This document shows positions 1-9,053 of a stretch of 64,000 bases of DNA, piece after piece. How positions within the stretch are numbered: position 1 is the first letter of the stretch; each line of letters opens with the position of its first letter. Both the position numbers and the translations under genes were made by a program. Below the pieces are notes generated by a model, which had not been told where the DNA came from, ran no database searches, and saw nothing but the letters and a program-made list of their open reading frames with translations. The DNA is from Legionella lansingensis (GTDB lineage Bacteria; Pseudomonadota; Gammaproteobacteria; Legionellales; Legionellaceae), in the NCBI RefSeq assembly GCF_900187355.1, contig NZ_LT906451.1, positions 1,116,501 to 1,180,500 of the forward strand, read 5' to 3'.

Positions 1-1
1 C

Positions 2-397
2 AGTATTTTTTTAGTTTTTGTCAGCATATGGACACCATTGCATAGTGAGGAAGTTTTTCAGCGTTGGTATAGCTTTCCTAATGTATTATTATTATCGCCC
101 TTACCTCTTATTACAGCTTTGGTGATTGTGTTAACTTGGAGAAGTTTTGCAAGCAGCAATGAGGTTAAGCCTTTTCTTTATAGTATTGTAATCTTCTTAT
201 GTTCTTATACGGGAATCGCTATTAGTGTCTATCCTTACTTGATTCCTCATCGGGTTGATATCTGGGAGGGGGCGGCTCCAAATTCTACCTTATTATTTAT
301 TCTAGTGGGAGTGGTAATTATGTTGCCTCTTTTGCTCGCTTATACGGCTTACACGTATTATGTATTTCGTGGGAAATCACATGAAGGTTATCATTGA
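2..397 (+). CDS. cydB: Cytochrome bd-type quinol oxidase subunit II (3' part only)
   Basis: Only the C-terminal 131 codons are in the window; the reading frame is open to the left edge, so the TTG at 38 is an internal codon and not a start. The piece has three hydrophobic segments and ends in a short cytoplasmic tail with the motif AYTYYVFRGK, which is characteristic of CydB/CioB C-termini. In the family this subunit pairs with CydA in the inner membrane, oxidises quinol and reduces oxygen to water. Whether it is the classical or the cyanide-insensitive form cannot be told, because the haem-bearing partner lies outside. The gene is followed by a palindromic repeat that may end its transcript. 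Confidence 0.82.
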   Translation, partial: SIFLVFVSIWTPLHSEEVFQRWYSFPNVLLLSPLPLITALVIVLTWRSFASSNEVKPFLYSIVIFLCSYTGIAISVYPYLIPHRVDIWEGAAPNSTLLFILVGVVIMLPLLLAYTAYTYYVFRGKSHEGYH

Positions 398-445
398 TGC
401 ATAGATCCTAATATATGGTATCCTAGGCGCTGTTATTTATTTAAT

Positions 446-561
446 ACTCGATCTCCGAGTTTCTATTGCTTGACTTTAGAACACCGAATTACCATGGCTT
501 GACCACGGTATCCATGGTTTACTGGAGATTGCTGTATACCGTGGTCAAGCCACGGTAATTT
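446..561. repeat. Palindromic repeat family A, copy 1
   Basis: The core (485-561) is two inverted arms that read GAATTACC-TGGCTTGACCACGG and its complement, each arm itself a small palindrome, separated by about 25 bases. On the left an outer arm (446-475, starting ACTCGATCTCCGAGT and ending GCTTGAC) precedes the core. The same outer arm, inverted, occurs beside other copies at 8834-8905, 11819-11879, 35440-35559 and 44204-44311. The copy sits between the oxidase gene and an antiporter gene. Confidence 0.85.
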
Positions 562-620
562 GTTTTTTGATTTTTCGGAATTAAAAATTTGTTAATTTAA
601 GTGAGAGAGACAAGAAGCGT

Positions 621-1790
621 ATGCATACAGGGGCAGTTTTTTATACCATTTTTTTAATCTTTGCTGGAGCAGCTATATTTTCAACATTGGTGCTCTATAC
701 CAAGCAGTCTCTACTCGTTGCATACATTTTATTAGGAGCTGCCTTAGGACCTTGGGGCTTAGGGCTCGTTGCTGATGTTAGTGTTGTCCAACAGGTAGGA
801 GACGTTGGCATCGTATTTCTATTGTTCTTATTAGGCCTTCATTTGCAGCCGCAAAATTTAGTGCATATGTTACGAAAGATAACCTTGATTGCCGTTATCA
901 GCTCAATATGCTTTGCTGTTCTTGCCTATTTAATAGGTCGCTGGTTTGGTTTGGAGAAAACCGAATCGTGGATTCTAGGGGCGGCCATGATGTTTTCAAG
1001 TACTATCATTGGCTTAAAACTGCTCCCTACAACGATCTTGCATCATCAACATACAGGTGAAGTGATGATCAGTGTGCTGTTAATGCAAGACGTGATTGCT
1101 ATTATCGTTCTCATTTTAATTAATGGTGTTCAGGGCGGGGGATTCTCCTGGAATGATTTACTCTTGGTTTGTCTTGCACTGCCAGCGCTTACTTTGTTCG
1201 GTTTTGCGGTAGAGCGTTATATTTTGGTGAGATTGTTAGCTCGTTTTGATCGTACCCAAGAGTACGTTTTTTTATTATCAATAGGTTGGTGTTTGGGAAT
1301 GTCAGTTCTTGCACAGAGATTAGGGTTGACGGAAGATATTGGTGCCTTCATAGCGGGTGTAACACTGGCTTCAAGTCCAATTTCACTTTATATTGCTGAA
1401 AGTCTGAAGCCTCTTCGTGACTTTTTTCTGGTAATGTTTTTCTTTGCAATTGGTGCGACGTTTAACTTTGGTTTTGCTGCCCAGGTGGTTATACCTGCTT
1501 TTATTCTAGCTGTTTTAATGTTGGTTATTAAGCCAATTCTCTTTAATTTACTTCTGAGTAAAGCCGGTGAAAAGAAACCCGTGGCGAGAGAAGTTGGTGT
1601 ACGATTAGGGCAAGCAAGTGAGTTCTCTTTGCTAGTAGCCAGTGTCTCCTTAAGTACCAAGCTGATTTCCGAAGTAGCGGCAAATCTGATACAAGCAACA
1701 ACAATCTTAACCTTTATCGTCTCTTCTTATTGGGTGGTGTTAAAATACCCAACACCAATAGCCTTGTCTGATAAAATGCGTAAGGATTAA
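621..1790 (+). CDS. CPA2-family cation:proton antiporter (Kef-type, membrane part only)
   Basis: A 389-residue, almost wholly hydrophobic protein with about 11-12 membrane segments. The pattern of a monovalent cation:proton antiporter-2 (Na_H_Exchanger domain) is clear: early glycine-rich helices with LLGAALGPWGLGL, the segment VFLLFLLGLHLQP, and LTEDIGAFIAGVTLASS in the middle. Proteins of this family exchange K+ or Na+ for protons across the inner membrane. The usual C-terminal TrkA-N/RCK nucleotide-binding domain of KefB/KefC is missing; the protein stops right after the last membrane helix, so ligand gating through that domain is not expected. ampE follows after two bases, so the two are probably co-transcribed. 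The transported ion is not known. Confidence 0.85.
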   Translation: MHTGAVFYTIFLIFAGAAIFSTLVLYTKQSLLVAYILLGAALGPWGLGLVADVSVVQQVGDVGIVFLLFLLGLHLQPQNLVHMLRKITLIAVISSICFAVLAYLIGRWFGLEKTESWILGAAMMFSSTIIGLKLLPTTILHHQHTGEVMISVLLMQDVIAIIVLILINGVQGGGFSWNDLLLVCLALPALTLFGFAVERYILVRLLARFDRTQEYVFLLSIGWCLGMSVLAQRLGLTEDIGAFIAGVTLASSPISLYIAESLKPLRDFFLVMFFFAIGATFNFGFAAQVVIPAFILAVLMLVIKPILFNLLLSKAGEKKPVAREVGVRLGQASEFSLLVASVSLSTKLISEVAANLIQATTILTFIVSSYWVVLKYPTPIALSDKMRKD

Positions 1791-1792
1791 AA

Positions 1793-2542
1793 ATGAAATT
1801 ATTTGTTATTGTCCTTTGTTTGTTGAGCGAGCGTTACCTCATCCATGCTGTATCACACAATAGATTCTATTGGTTCTCATCCTACTTTGCCGCTATTAGC
1901 CAAAAATGGGTAGCAGCAGAAACCTCATTTCTTATCCAGGCTTCAGTTCTAGCTCTTGTAGTACTCATTCCGGTGGTGATTGTTTGGCTACTATTGTACA
2001 TTTTTGGTCATTTGCTGTTTGGTTTTATAGGATTTCTACTTAATCTGGTAATTTTTTATTATTGCTTAGGCCCACAAAATCCTTTTTATCCAGTTCGAAG
2101 TGAGGAACAGGAAAATGAAACGATGGTGGGTGATTATTTTGCTAAAGTTAATGGAGAACTTTTTGCAGTTATTTTCTGGTACATTGTTGCTGGGCCCATA
2201 GGAATACTTGTTTATCGACTCATTTCGTTATGTAGCGAGCAATCATTAACTGCAAAACTGGCTCAAACAATTACTGATGTTTTGGATTGGATTCCTGCTA
2301 GGCTGACACTTTTGTTATATTTGTTGGTTGGAAATTTCCAAAGAGGGATTGGTTTTTTCATGGGAATGTTTTTTGCATCCCCAGAAAAAAATGATGACTT
2401 ATTAAGTCAGGGTGGTTTATTGGCAGCACGTACGAATGAAACCGAAACAGTAATCTTGCCTTACGCTGAGAACTTGATGGAGCAGGCACTCGTTGTATAT
2501 TTAGTTTTTTTGGCATTGTTTACCCTTACGTCTTGGCTATAA
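1793..2542 (+). CDS. ampE: AmpE-like inner-membrane protein
   Basis: A 249-residue protein with four or five membrane segments. It aligns by eye with AmpE: a short N-terminal LLSERY-type helix, the central FWYIVAGPIGILVYRL segment and VLDWIPARLTLLLYLLVGNF in the second half. AmpE is a CobD/CbiB-like membrane protein; in enterobacteria it lies beside ampD and has been linked to sensing of cell-wall turnover and beta-lactamase induction, with the molecular role unresolved. No ampD is next to it here. It starts two bases after the antiporter stop, which suggests translational coupling. The protein is somewhat shorter than the enterobacterial one (about 284 residues). Confidence 0.75.
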   Translation: MKLFVIVLCLLSERYLIHAVSHNRFYWFSSYFAAISQKWVAAETSFLIQASVLALVVLIPVVIVWLLLYIFGHLLFGFIGFLLNLVIFYYCLGPQNPFYPVRSEEQENETMVGDYFAKVNGELFAVIFWYIVAGPIGILVYRLISLCSEQSLTAKLAQTITDVLDWIPARLTLLLYLLVGNFQRGIGFFMGMFFASPEKNDDLLSQGGLLAARTNETETVILPYAENLMEQALVVYLVFLALFTLTSWL

Positions 2543-2566
2543 CGAACAACCATAATTGACGAGTGA

Positions 2567-2941
2567 ATGATGATAAAACTTATTTGCATATTGTGTTGTG
2601 TCTTCCTTGTTTCGTGTACTTATATGATGAGCGCACAAGAGAAAAACAAAATAGCTTCTTGCCAAAGCTTGTGTGAAGCTAGAGCTCAAGCATGTAAACA
2701 AGCTTGTCGCAATAATTGCCGACAATGTTGTGCATCTTCAACGAGAACAACGGTGAAGAACTATAAGCGCTATAAAAATGAAGTCTGTGTAAAAGGGGAT
2801 TTTCTCACACTTCAGTTGAATTCCTTTCGCGATCCACTACAATGCCGCAAAACAACTTGCGATTGTCGAGCCGATTACCAGGTTTGTATGCAGGCTTGCA
2901 GTGGGATGGTTTATAAAAGCTTGCAGCCAGTATGCCCCTGA
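2567..2941 (+). CDS. Cysteine-rich lipoprotein, function unknown
   Basis: A 124-residue protein with a lipoprotein signal peptide: a hydrophobic stretch ending in the lipobox LVSC, so Cys17 would be lipidated. The mature part carries 14 further cysteines, an even number that could form seven disulfides in the periplasm. They are spaced in recurring CX3C and CX6C steps (Cys32, 36, 43, 47, 51, 54, 55, then 74, 93, 98, 100, 107, 111, 123), which suggests a duplicated disulfide-rich fold. No family was recognised. It sits between ampE and aceE, 25 bases before aceE, in the same direction, so it may share a transcript with either. Two adjacent ATG codons (2567 and 2570) could be the start. Confidence 0.7.
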   Translation: MMIKLICILCCVFLVSCTYMMSAQEKNKIASCQSLCEARAQACKQACRNNCRQCCASSTRTTVKNYKRYKNEVCVKGDFLTLQLNSFRDPLQCRKTTCDCRADYQVCMQACSGMVYKSLQPVCP

Positions 2942-2965
2942 AGCTTCAGATAGTGAGGAACATTC

Positions 2966-5629
2966 ATGTTATATGAAAATAGTAATGACATAGACCCGAT
3001 TGAAACACGTGAATGGCTGGATGCCTTACAGGCTGTACTCTCCGCTGATGGAAGCGAACGTGCCACATTTCTTTTACAAGAGCTCATTAAAAAAGCTAAT
3101 GCCGAGGGAGTGAAACTGACAAGCTCCATTAATACCCCTTATTGTAATACCATTAGAACGCATGAAGAAAAATTAATGCCACCTGATGAGGGAATTGGTA
3201 AGCGAATTGCTGCTCTTATTCGATGGAATGCCGTAGCCATGGTTTTGCGTGCAGGTAAATATGCTCCAGAATTGGGTGGACATATCGCTACTTACGCTTC
3301 AGCAGCCACCTTATATGAAGTTGGGTTTAATTATTTCTTCAAAGGACCAAAGGGAGAAAATGGTGGGGATTTAATTTATTTCCAAGGACATTCTTCCCCA
3401 GGAATCTACGCACGTGCCTTTCTGGAAGGGCGATTGTCTGAGGAACAATTAGATCACTTCAGGCAAGAAGTCGAAGTGAATGGCCTGTCTTCATATCCTC
3501 ATCCTTGGCTAATGGGAGATTTTTGGCAGTTCCCTACAGTGTCGATGGGTTTGGGGCCCTTACAGGCAATATATCAGGCTCGTTTTCTTAAATACCTTGA
3601 AAATCGTGGCCTAATCAAGGCCGAGGGTCGCAAAGTCTGGGCTTTTCTTGGTGATGGAGAGATGGATGAACCTGAATCAGTAGGGGCGTTATCCATTGCT
3701 GCGCGTGAAAAGTTAGATAATCTGATTTTTGTAGTCAATTGTAATTTACAACGACTTGATGGCCCCGTTCGTGGTAATGGCAAAATAATTCAAGAATTAG
3801 AGGGATTATTTCGTGGGGCAGGGTGGAATGTAATTAAAGTCATCTGGGGCGGGCGTTGGGATCCGCTATTTGCTCGTGATGACAAGGGTATAATGCAAAA
3901 GCGCATGGAAGAATGCGTGGATGGTGATTATCAAGCTTATAAAGCCAATGATGGTGCCTATGTTCGCAAGCATTTTTTTGGTCAGTATCCTGAGCTTAAA
4001 AAAATGGTTGAAAATATGTCAGATGATGAAATCTGGCGTCTGAATCGCGGAGGCCACGATCCACAAAAAGTCTATGCTGCCTATGCCCAAGCAGTTGAAC
4101 ATCGAGGTAACCCTACCGTGATCTTGGCTAAAACCATTAAAGGCTATGGTATGGGGGCTGCTGGGGAGGGTCTAAATATTACCCACCAACAGAAAAAAAT
4201 GTCCATCGAACAATTGCGAGCGTTTAGAGACCGATTTAGCATTCCAATAAGTGACGATAAGATCACAGAAATCCCCTTTTATCGTCCCGATGCTAGCAGT
4301 CCGGAAATTCAATATTTGCATAAACAAAGAGAGGCTTTGGGTGGTTCTTTGCCAATACGTGAGAGTCAATTTAAACCTCTTAAAGTGCCTCAACTGTCTG
4401 CCTTTGACACGATTACTCAAAGCACGGGTGAGCGTGAGATCTCTACGACTATGGCTTTTGTTCGTATATTATCTACGCTGCTTAAAGACAAGGAATTGGG
4501 TAAAAGAATCGTCCCCATTGTGCCAGATGAATGCCGAACATTCGGGATGGAGGGTTTGTTTCGCCAGATTGGTATCTACTCACCCGTAGGTCAGCTATAT
4601 ACTCCTGTCGATCATGAGCAGGTAATGTATTACCGAGAAGCCAAAGACGGACAAATACTTGAGGAAGGGATTAATGAGGCGGGTGCTTTTTGCTCTTGGA
4701 TGGCGGCAGGGACATCCTATAGCTCGAATAGACTACCCATGATCCCCTTTTATATTTATTACTCCATGTTTGGTTTCCAGCGAATTGGAGATTTGGCCTG
4801 GGCTGCAGGTGATATGCAGGCTCGTGGATTTTTATTAGGCGGAACAGCGGGTAGAACCACACTCGCGGGAGAGGGTCTGCAGCATCAGGATGGACACAGT
4901 CATATTCTGGCTTCGACGATCCCTAACTGTGTTTCCTATGATCCAACATTTGCCTACGAATTGGCAGTAATTATCCAGCATGGTTTATATCGAATGTATG
5001 AAAAGCAAGATAACGTTTTTTACTACATTACCGTAATGAATGAAAACTACACCCATCCAGATATGCCCAAGGGAGTGGAAGAGGGAATTATCAAAGGAAT
5101 GTACTTGTTGCAGGAATCTAAAAAACCAAGCAAAAAACATGTGCAGCTAATGGGAAGCGGTACTATCTTGCGTGAAGTTATTGCAGCGGCAAAAATGCTC
5201 GATGAAGATTTTGGGGTCAGTTCGGATGTATGGAGTGTAACAAGCTTCAATGAGTTAAGACGTGATGGATTGGCAGTGGAACGCCATAATCGTATGCATC
5301 CCAAAGATAAGCCAAAGCAAAGTTATGTCAGTGAGCAGTTAGCCGGTCGAAAAGGGCCAGTCATTGCAGCTACTGATTATATACGTTTATATGCAGATCA
5401 AATTCGACCATTTATTTCTGCGCCGTTTATTAGTTTGGGTACTGACGGTTATGGACGCAGTGACACTCGGGAGCGCCTGCGCTATTTCTTTGAAGTTGAT
5501 GCCAAATTCATTGTTATTGCTGTTCTAGATGCTTTAGCACAACAAGATGTGTTATCAAAGTCAATGGTTGTGGATGCAATGAAACGTTATGGCATTGATA
5601 GTAAAAAACCAAACCCAGTGACCCAATGA
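2966..5629 (+). CDS. aceE: Pyruvate dehydrogenase E1 component (homodimeric type)
   Basis: An 887-residue enzyme, the usual length for the single-chain E1 of gammaproteobacteria. It decarboxylates pyruvate with thiamine diphosphate and reductively acetylates the lipoyl groups of AceF. Visible landmarks are the N-terminal segment with EETREWLD-like composition, the histidine region FQGHSSPGIYARAFLEGRL, the thiamine-diphosphate motif GDGEMDEPES at about residue 229, and the C-terminal transketolase-like part with SFNELRRDG and YIRLYADQIRPF. It is followed by aceF (about 70 bases) and lpdA in the same direction, so the complete complex is encoded together. No PdhR-type regulator lies in front; the preceding gene is the cysteine-rich lipoprotein. 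Confidence 0.97.
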   Translation: MLYENSNDIDPIETREWLDALQAVLSADGSERATFLLQELIKKANAEGVKLTSSINTPYCNTIRTHEEKLMPPDEGIGKRIAALIRWNAVAMVLRAGKYAPELGGHIATYASAATLYEVGFNYFFKGPKGENGGDLIYFQGHSSPGIYARAFLEGRLSEEQLDHFRQEVEVNGLSSYPHPWLMGDFWQFPTVSMGLGPLQAIYQARFLKYLENRGLIKAEGRKVWAFLGDGEMDEPESVGALSIAAREKLDNLIFVVNCNLQRLDGPVRGNGKIIQELEGLFRGAGWNVIKVIWGGRWDPLFARDDKGIMQKRMEECVDGDYQAYKANDGAYVRKHFFGQYPELKKMVENMSDDEIWRLNRGGHDPQKVYAAYAQAVEHRGNPTVILAKTIKGYGMGAAGEGLNITHQQKKMSIEQLRAFRDRFSIPISDDKITEIPFYRPDASSPEIQYLHKQREALGGSLPIRESQFKPLKVPQLSAFDTITQSTGEREISTTMAFVRILSTLLKDKELGKRIVPIVPDECRTFGMEGLFRQIGIYSPVGQLYTPVDHEQVMYYREAKDGQILEEGINEAGAFCSWMAAGTSYSSNRLPMIPFYIYYSMFGFQRIGDLAWAAGDMQARGFLLGGTAGRTTLAGEGLQHQDGHSHILASTIPNCVSYDPTFAYELAVIIQHGLYRMYEKQDNVFYYITVMNENYTHPDMPKGVEEGIIKGMYLLQESKKPSKKHVQLMGSGTILREVIAAAKMLDEDFGVSSDVWSVTSFNELRRDGLAVERHNRMHPKDKPKQSYVSEQLAGRKGPVIAATDYIRLYADQIRPFISAPFISLGTDGYGRSDTRERLRYFFEVDAKFIVIAVLDALAQQDVLSKSMVVDAMKRYGIDSKKPNPVTQ

Positions 5630-5698
5630 GTGATTCCTGTTTAATATGCAAACCCCTGCATAAGTCATACACTGTAGGGTTCTGTGCTGAGGATAGAT

Positions 5699-7309
5699 AT
5701 GGTAGATGAGATTAAAATAAAAGTCCCTGATATTGGTGGCGCAACAAACGTTGATGTGATTGAGATCATGGTAAAGCCAGGGGATGAAATCAGTAAGGAC
5801 ACAGCGCTAATTACCCTGGAATCTGACAAGGCAAGCATGGAAATTCCATCGCCAGAGGCAGGAAAGGTCAAGGGTATCCATGTCAAACTTGGAGATAAGG
5901 TATCAGAAGGTGATGTCATTTTAACTTTGGTGGGAGAGCCGTCGCAACCTGAGCAATCTCTTGAAACCAAGTCTCCTCCTGCAGAGAAAGCCGAGATAAA
6001 GCAAGCACCTCCGGTCTTTGAAGCGGAGAAAGTACCTGCGCCAGGTAGACAAACCATAGAGGTTCGTGTGCCAGATATCGGTGGGGCAACGGATGTTGAC
6101 GTTATTGACATTATGGTAAGTACAGGGCAAACCATTGTGAAGGAGCAATCCCTTATTACCCTTGAAGGGGATAAGGCGACTATGGATATTCCTTCACCTG
6201 CTAGTGGCGTTATTGAAGATATTGCTGTCAAAGTGGGCGATAAAGTTTCTCAAGACACACTCATTTTAATGCTTAAAACAGAACAAGATATTGCAGAAGC
6301 TCCATCTATGCCCTCTGCAGCAACCGAAGTGATGCCTAAGGAAATTGAAAAAGAAAACGTGCAGCAACCTGTAACCCAGCCTTCGACGGTTCCACCAACG
6401 GCAGAAGGGAGGGGGATAAATATTCCTGCGGGTCCAGCAGTACGTCGAATGGCACGAGAGTTTGGTATTAACTTAGCTGAAGTCCAAGGTAGTGGGCGAA
6501 AATCAAGAATTACTAAAGAAGATCTTCAACATTATGTCAAAACAAGATTAAGCGAAAAGCCAGCTGCAGGATTCTCACTACCATCAACTCCTACGATTGA
6601 CTTCAGCAAATTTGGTGAAATTGAAACGAAGCCATTAAATAAAATCAAACGTATAACAGGGATCAATGTTCATCGTTCATGGATTACCGTTCCTCATGTG
6701 ACTCAGTTTGATGAAGCGGATATCACTGAACTAGAAGCATTTAGAAAGTCAGAAACAGAAAACGCCAAACAATCAGGTTACAAGCTAACAATTCTTGCTT
6801 TTGTCACCAAAGTAGTCAGTAAAGCATTGGCAGTATATCCTCAATTCAATGCTTCTCTTGATGCAACCGGTGAGAATTTAATCTACAAACATTATTATCA
6901 TATTGGCATCGCTGTGGATACGCCAAATGGTTTGGTGGTTCCTGTTATTCGCGATGTTAATCGGTTGTCAGTAAGCGACATTGCTTTGGAGATGGGACGA
7001 TTAAGCGCTAAAGCTCGTGAAAAAGGGTTAACGCCTGCAGATATGAGCGGGGGCTGTTTTACTATTTCAAGCTTGGGCGGTCTGGGAGGAACGGCATTTA
7101 CCCCAATCGTAAATAGTCCTGAGGTTGCGATTCTAGGTCTTTCACGATCGAGCATGAAGCCTGTGTATGAGAAAGAGGAATTTAAACCGCGACTGATGTT
7201 ACCCTTATCCCTTTCTTATGATCATCGAGTGATTGATGGCGCTGAGGCTGCACGATTTACGCGATTCATTGCTGAGTCACTTGCAGATATTCGGCGGATT
7301 TTGCTCTGA
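5699..7309 (+). CDS. aceF: Pyruvate dehydrogenase E2, dihydrolipoamide acetyltransferase
   Basis: The 536-residue E2 core of the complex moves acetyl groups from lipoyl-lysine to CoA. There are two lipoyl domains: DKA at Lys44 and DKAT at Lys159, each in a VPDIGGA...-type domain, joined by Pro/Glu-rich linkers. A peripheral-subunit-binding domain follows (AGPAVRRMAREFGINL, about residues 245-280), then the catalytic domain with HRVIDG (His509, Asp513). E. coli AceF has three lipoyl domains; this one has two. The start is ATG 5699, preceded by GAGGA at 5688-5692. An in-frame GTG at 5684 would give five extra residues but lacks that spacing. It lies between aceE and lpdA. Confidence 0.96.
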   Translation: MVDEIKIKVPDIGGATNVDVIEIMVKPGDEISKDTALITLESDKASMEIPSPEAGKVKGIHVKLGDKVSEGDVILTLVGEPSQPEQSLETKSPPAEKAEIKQAPPVFEAEKVPAPGRQTIEVRVPDIGGATDVDVIDIMVSTGQTIVKEQSLITLEGDKATMDIPSPASGVIEDIAVKVGDKVSQDTLILMLKTEQDIAEAPSMPSAATEVMPKEIEKENVQQPVTQPSTVPPTAEGRGINIPAGPAVRRMAREFGINLAEVQGSGRKSRITKEDLQHYVKTRLSEKPAAGFSLPSTPTIDFSKFGEIETKPLNKIKRITGINVHRSWITVPHVTQFDEADITELEAFRKSETENAKQSGYKLTILAFVTKVVSKALAVYPQFNASLDATGENLIYKHYYHIGIAVDTPNGLVVPVIRDVNRLSVSDIALEMGRLSAKAREKGLTPADMSGGCFTISSLGGLGGTAFTPIVNSPEVAILGLSRSSMKPVYEKEEFKPRLMLPLSLSYDHRVIDGAEAARFTRFIAESLADIRRILL

Positions 7310-7352
7310 GAAATTAACAATTAAAGTAGTTTGATAATTAAAGAGGCGTGAG

Positions 7353-8774
7353 ATGGCTGGAATTAAAACAGAAGTAATCGTGTTAGGTAGTGGTCCTGGT
7401 GGTTATACAGCGGCATTTCGTGCTGCCGATTTAGGTAAGAAAGTTGTTCTTGTTGAGCGCTTCGATTCTTTAGGGGGTGTTTGTTTAAACGTCGGTTGTA
7501 TCCCTTCGAAAGCCTTGCTTCATATTGCCAAAGTAATCGATGAGGCTCATGAAATGGCAGAACAAGGTGTTACTTTTGGTAAGCCAAAGTTGGACAATAA
7601 AAAGTTGGTTGCTTGGAAGAATTCTGTGGTTGGTAAGCTTACTGGTGGGTTAAAGGTGCTCACTAAGCAACGTAAAGTTGAGGTAGTTACTGGGATTGCG
7701 AAATTCTCTGGTGCACATCAGGTGATTGTTGAAGGAAAAGATGGCAAAACAACCGTCGATTTTGAAAATGCTATCATTGCTGTTGGTAGTGAGTCGATAA
7801 AGCTCCCCTTCATTCCTGAAGATCCTCGTATTTTTAGCTCAACGGGGGCATTGGAGCTTGCTGATATTAAAGGAAATTTATTAGTCATTGGTGGTGGTAT
7901 TATTGGTCTTGAAATGGCAACGGTTTATTCAGCTATGGGTGTTGATGTGACAGTGGTTGAATTCATGGATCAATTAATGCCTGGCGCCGATGCTGATCTG
8001 GTCAATGTCTTACAAAAGAGAATGACTAAAAAAGGAACCAAGATTTTATTGAAGACTAAGGTTACTTCTGTAGAAGCTAAAAAAGATGGCATTTATGTGT
8101 CTATGGAAGGCCAACATGCCACCGACAAGCCACTATGTTTTCAACAGGTATTGGTATCTGTAGGAAGAAAGCCCAATGGTGGCACTATCGATGCGCATAA
8201 AGCTGGTGTCAATGTCGATGAGCGGGGCTTCATTAAGGTTGATAATCAGCTACGCACGAATGTAACACATATTTTCGCGATCGGTGATGTGATTGGTCAA
8301 CCCATGTTAGCGCACAAAGCTATCCCAGAAGGACGAGTGGCAGCAGAGGTCATAGCTGGTATGAAGCATTACTTTGATCCCAAATGTATTGCTAATGTGG
8401 CTTATACGGATCCTGAGGTGGCATGGACCGGGCTTACTGAGAAAGAGGCCAAGGAGAAAGGTATTGCCTATGAAAAAGGCACGGTCCCTTGGGTTGCGAG
8501 TGGACGGGCTCTAAGCATGGGACGTGAAGAAGGAATGACCAAATTGCTCTTCTGCCCTGAGACCAATCGTATTCTTGGTGCTGGGGTTGTGGGTATCAAT
8601 GCCGGCGATTTAATTGCTGAAACTTCATTGGCAATTGAAATGGGTTGTGATGTGGAGGATATCGCCTTGACAATTCATCCTCATCCTACATTATCTGAGT
8701 CAATAGCGTTAGCGGCTGAGGTTTTTGAAGGCACAATTACTGATTTGTATTTACCGAAGAAAAAGAAAGAATAA
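7353..8774 (+). CDS. lpdA: Dihydrolipoamide dehydrogenase (E3)
   Basis: A 473-residue FAD flavoprotein that reoxidises dihydrolipoyl groups with NAD+, serving pyruvate dehydrogenase and probably also 2-oxoglutarate dehydrogenase and glycine cleavage. The N-terminal FAD motif VLGSGPGGYTAA is at residues 10-21, the redox-active disulfide is Cys44 and Cys49 in GGVCLNVGCIPSKALL, an NAD-binding GGGIIGLEMA follows near residue 185, and the C-terminal TIHPHPTLSE supplies the catalytic His-Glu pair. The start ATG has GAGG eight bases upstream. It lies 43 bases after aceF and is the last gene of the operon; the family A repeat starts about 60 bases after its stop. Confidence 0.97.
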   Translation: MAGIKTEVIVLGSGPGGYTAAFRAADLGKKVVLVERFDSLGGVCLNVGCIPSKALLHIAKVIDEAHEMAEQGVTFGKPKLDNKKLVAWKNSVVGKLTGGLKVLTKQRKVEVVTGIAKFSGAHQVIVEGKDGKTTVDFENAIIAVGSESIKLPFIPEDPRIFSSTGALELADIKGNLLVIGGGIIGLEMATVYSAMGVDVTVVEFMDQLMPGADADLVNVLQKRMTKKGTKILLKTKVTSVEAKKDGIYVSMEGQHATDKPLCFQQVLVSVGRKPNGGTIDAHKAGVNVDERGFIKVDNQLRTNVTHIFAIGDVIGQPMLAHKAIPEGRVAAEVIAGMKHYFDPKCIANVAYTDPEVAWTGLTEKEAKEKGIAYEKGTVPWVASGRALSMGREEGMTKLLFCPETNRILGAGVVGINAGDLIAETSLAIEMGCDVEDIALTIHPHPTLSESIALAAEVFEGTITDLYLPKKKKE

Positions 8775-8833
8775 TCGACTAATGCTCTAACGCTAATACT
8801 CGCTCTTCAGGTTAATATAACAAACGAATGTGT

Positions 8834-8905
8834 CGAATTACCGTGGTCAAGCCACGGTAATTCGGTGAGCTATAAAGTCAAGCAATAAAAACTTGAATGT
8901 CGAGT
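8834..8905. repeat. Palindromic repeat family A, copy 2 (half core with outer arm)
   Basis: Only one core arm is present (8834-8865, a near-perfect palindrome around GTGGTCAAGCCAC). It is followed by the outer arm 8877-8905 (GTCAAGCAATAAAAACTTG...GTCGAGT), which is the inverted form of the outer arm of copy 1 at 446-475. The copy lies after lpdA and may act as its transcription end. Confidence 0.8.
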
Positions 8906-9053
8906 AATACATCAAAGGTCCTCATGGTTTTGCAACATAAGGGCTTTTAAAGAACAGAAACAGATTTTTTCTCAACTTCACTCTCTTTTTTCCTAGAAAC
9001 GACCATACTATCTTTGTGGTATATTTTTAAATAGTGATTAAGGCAGATACAAC

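Noticed and set aside
4251-4589. A 112-codon open frame in another frame of aceE
   Set aside because: Same-strand shadow of aceE with Leu/Cys-rich, non-protein-like composition.
5665-6231. A 188-codon open frame on the minus strand over aceF
   Set aside because: It is antisense to the lipoyl domains of aceF, is Ser/Thr-rich low-complexity sequence, and has no ribosome-binding site or family match.
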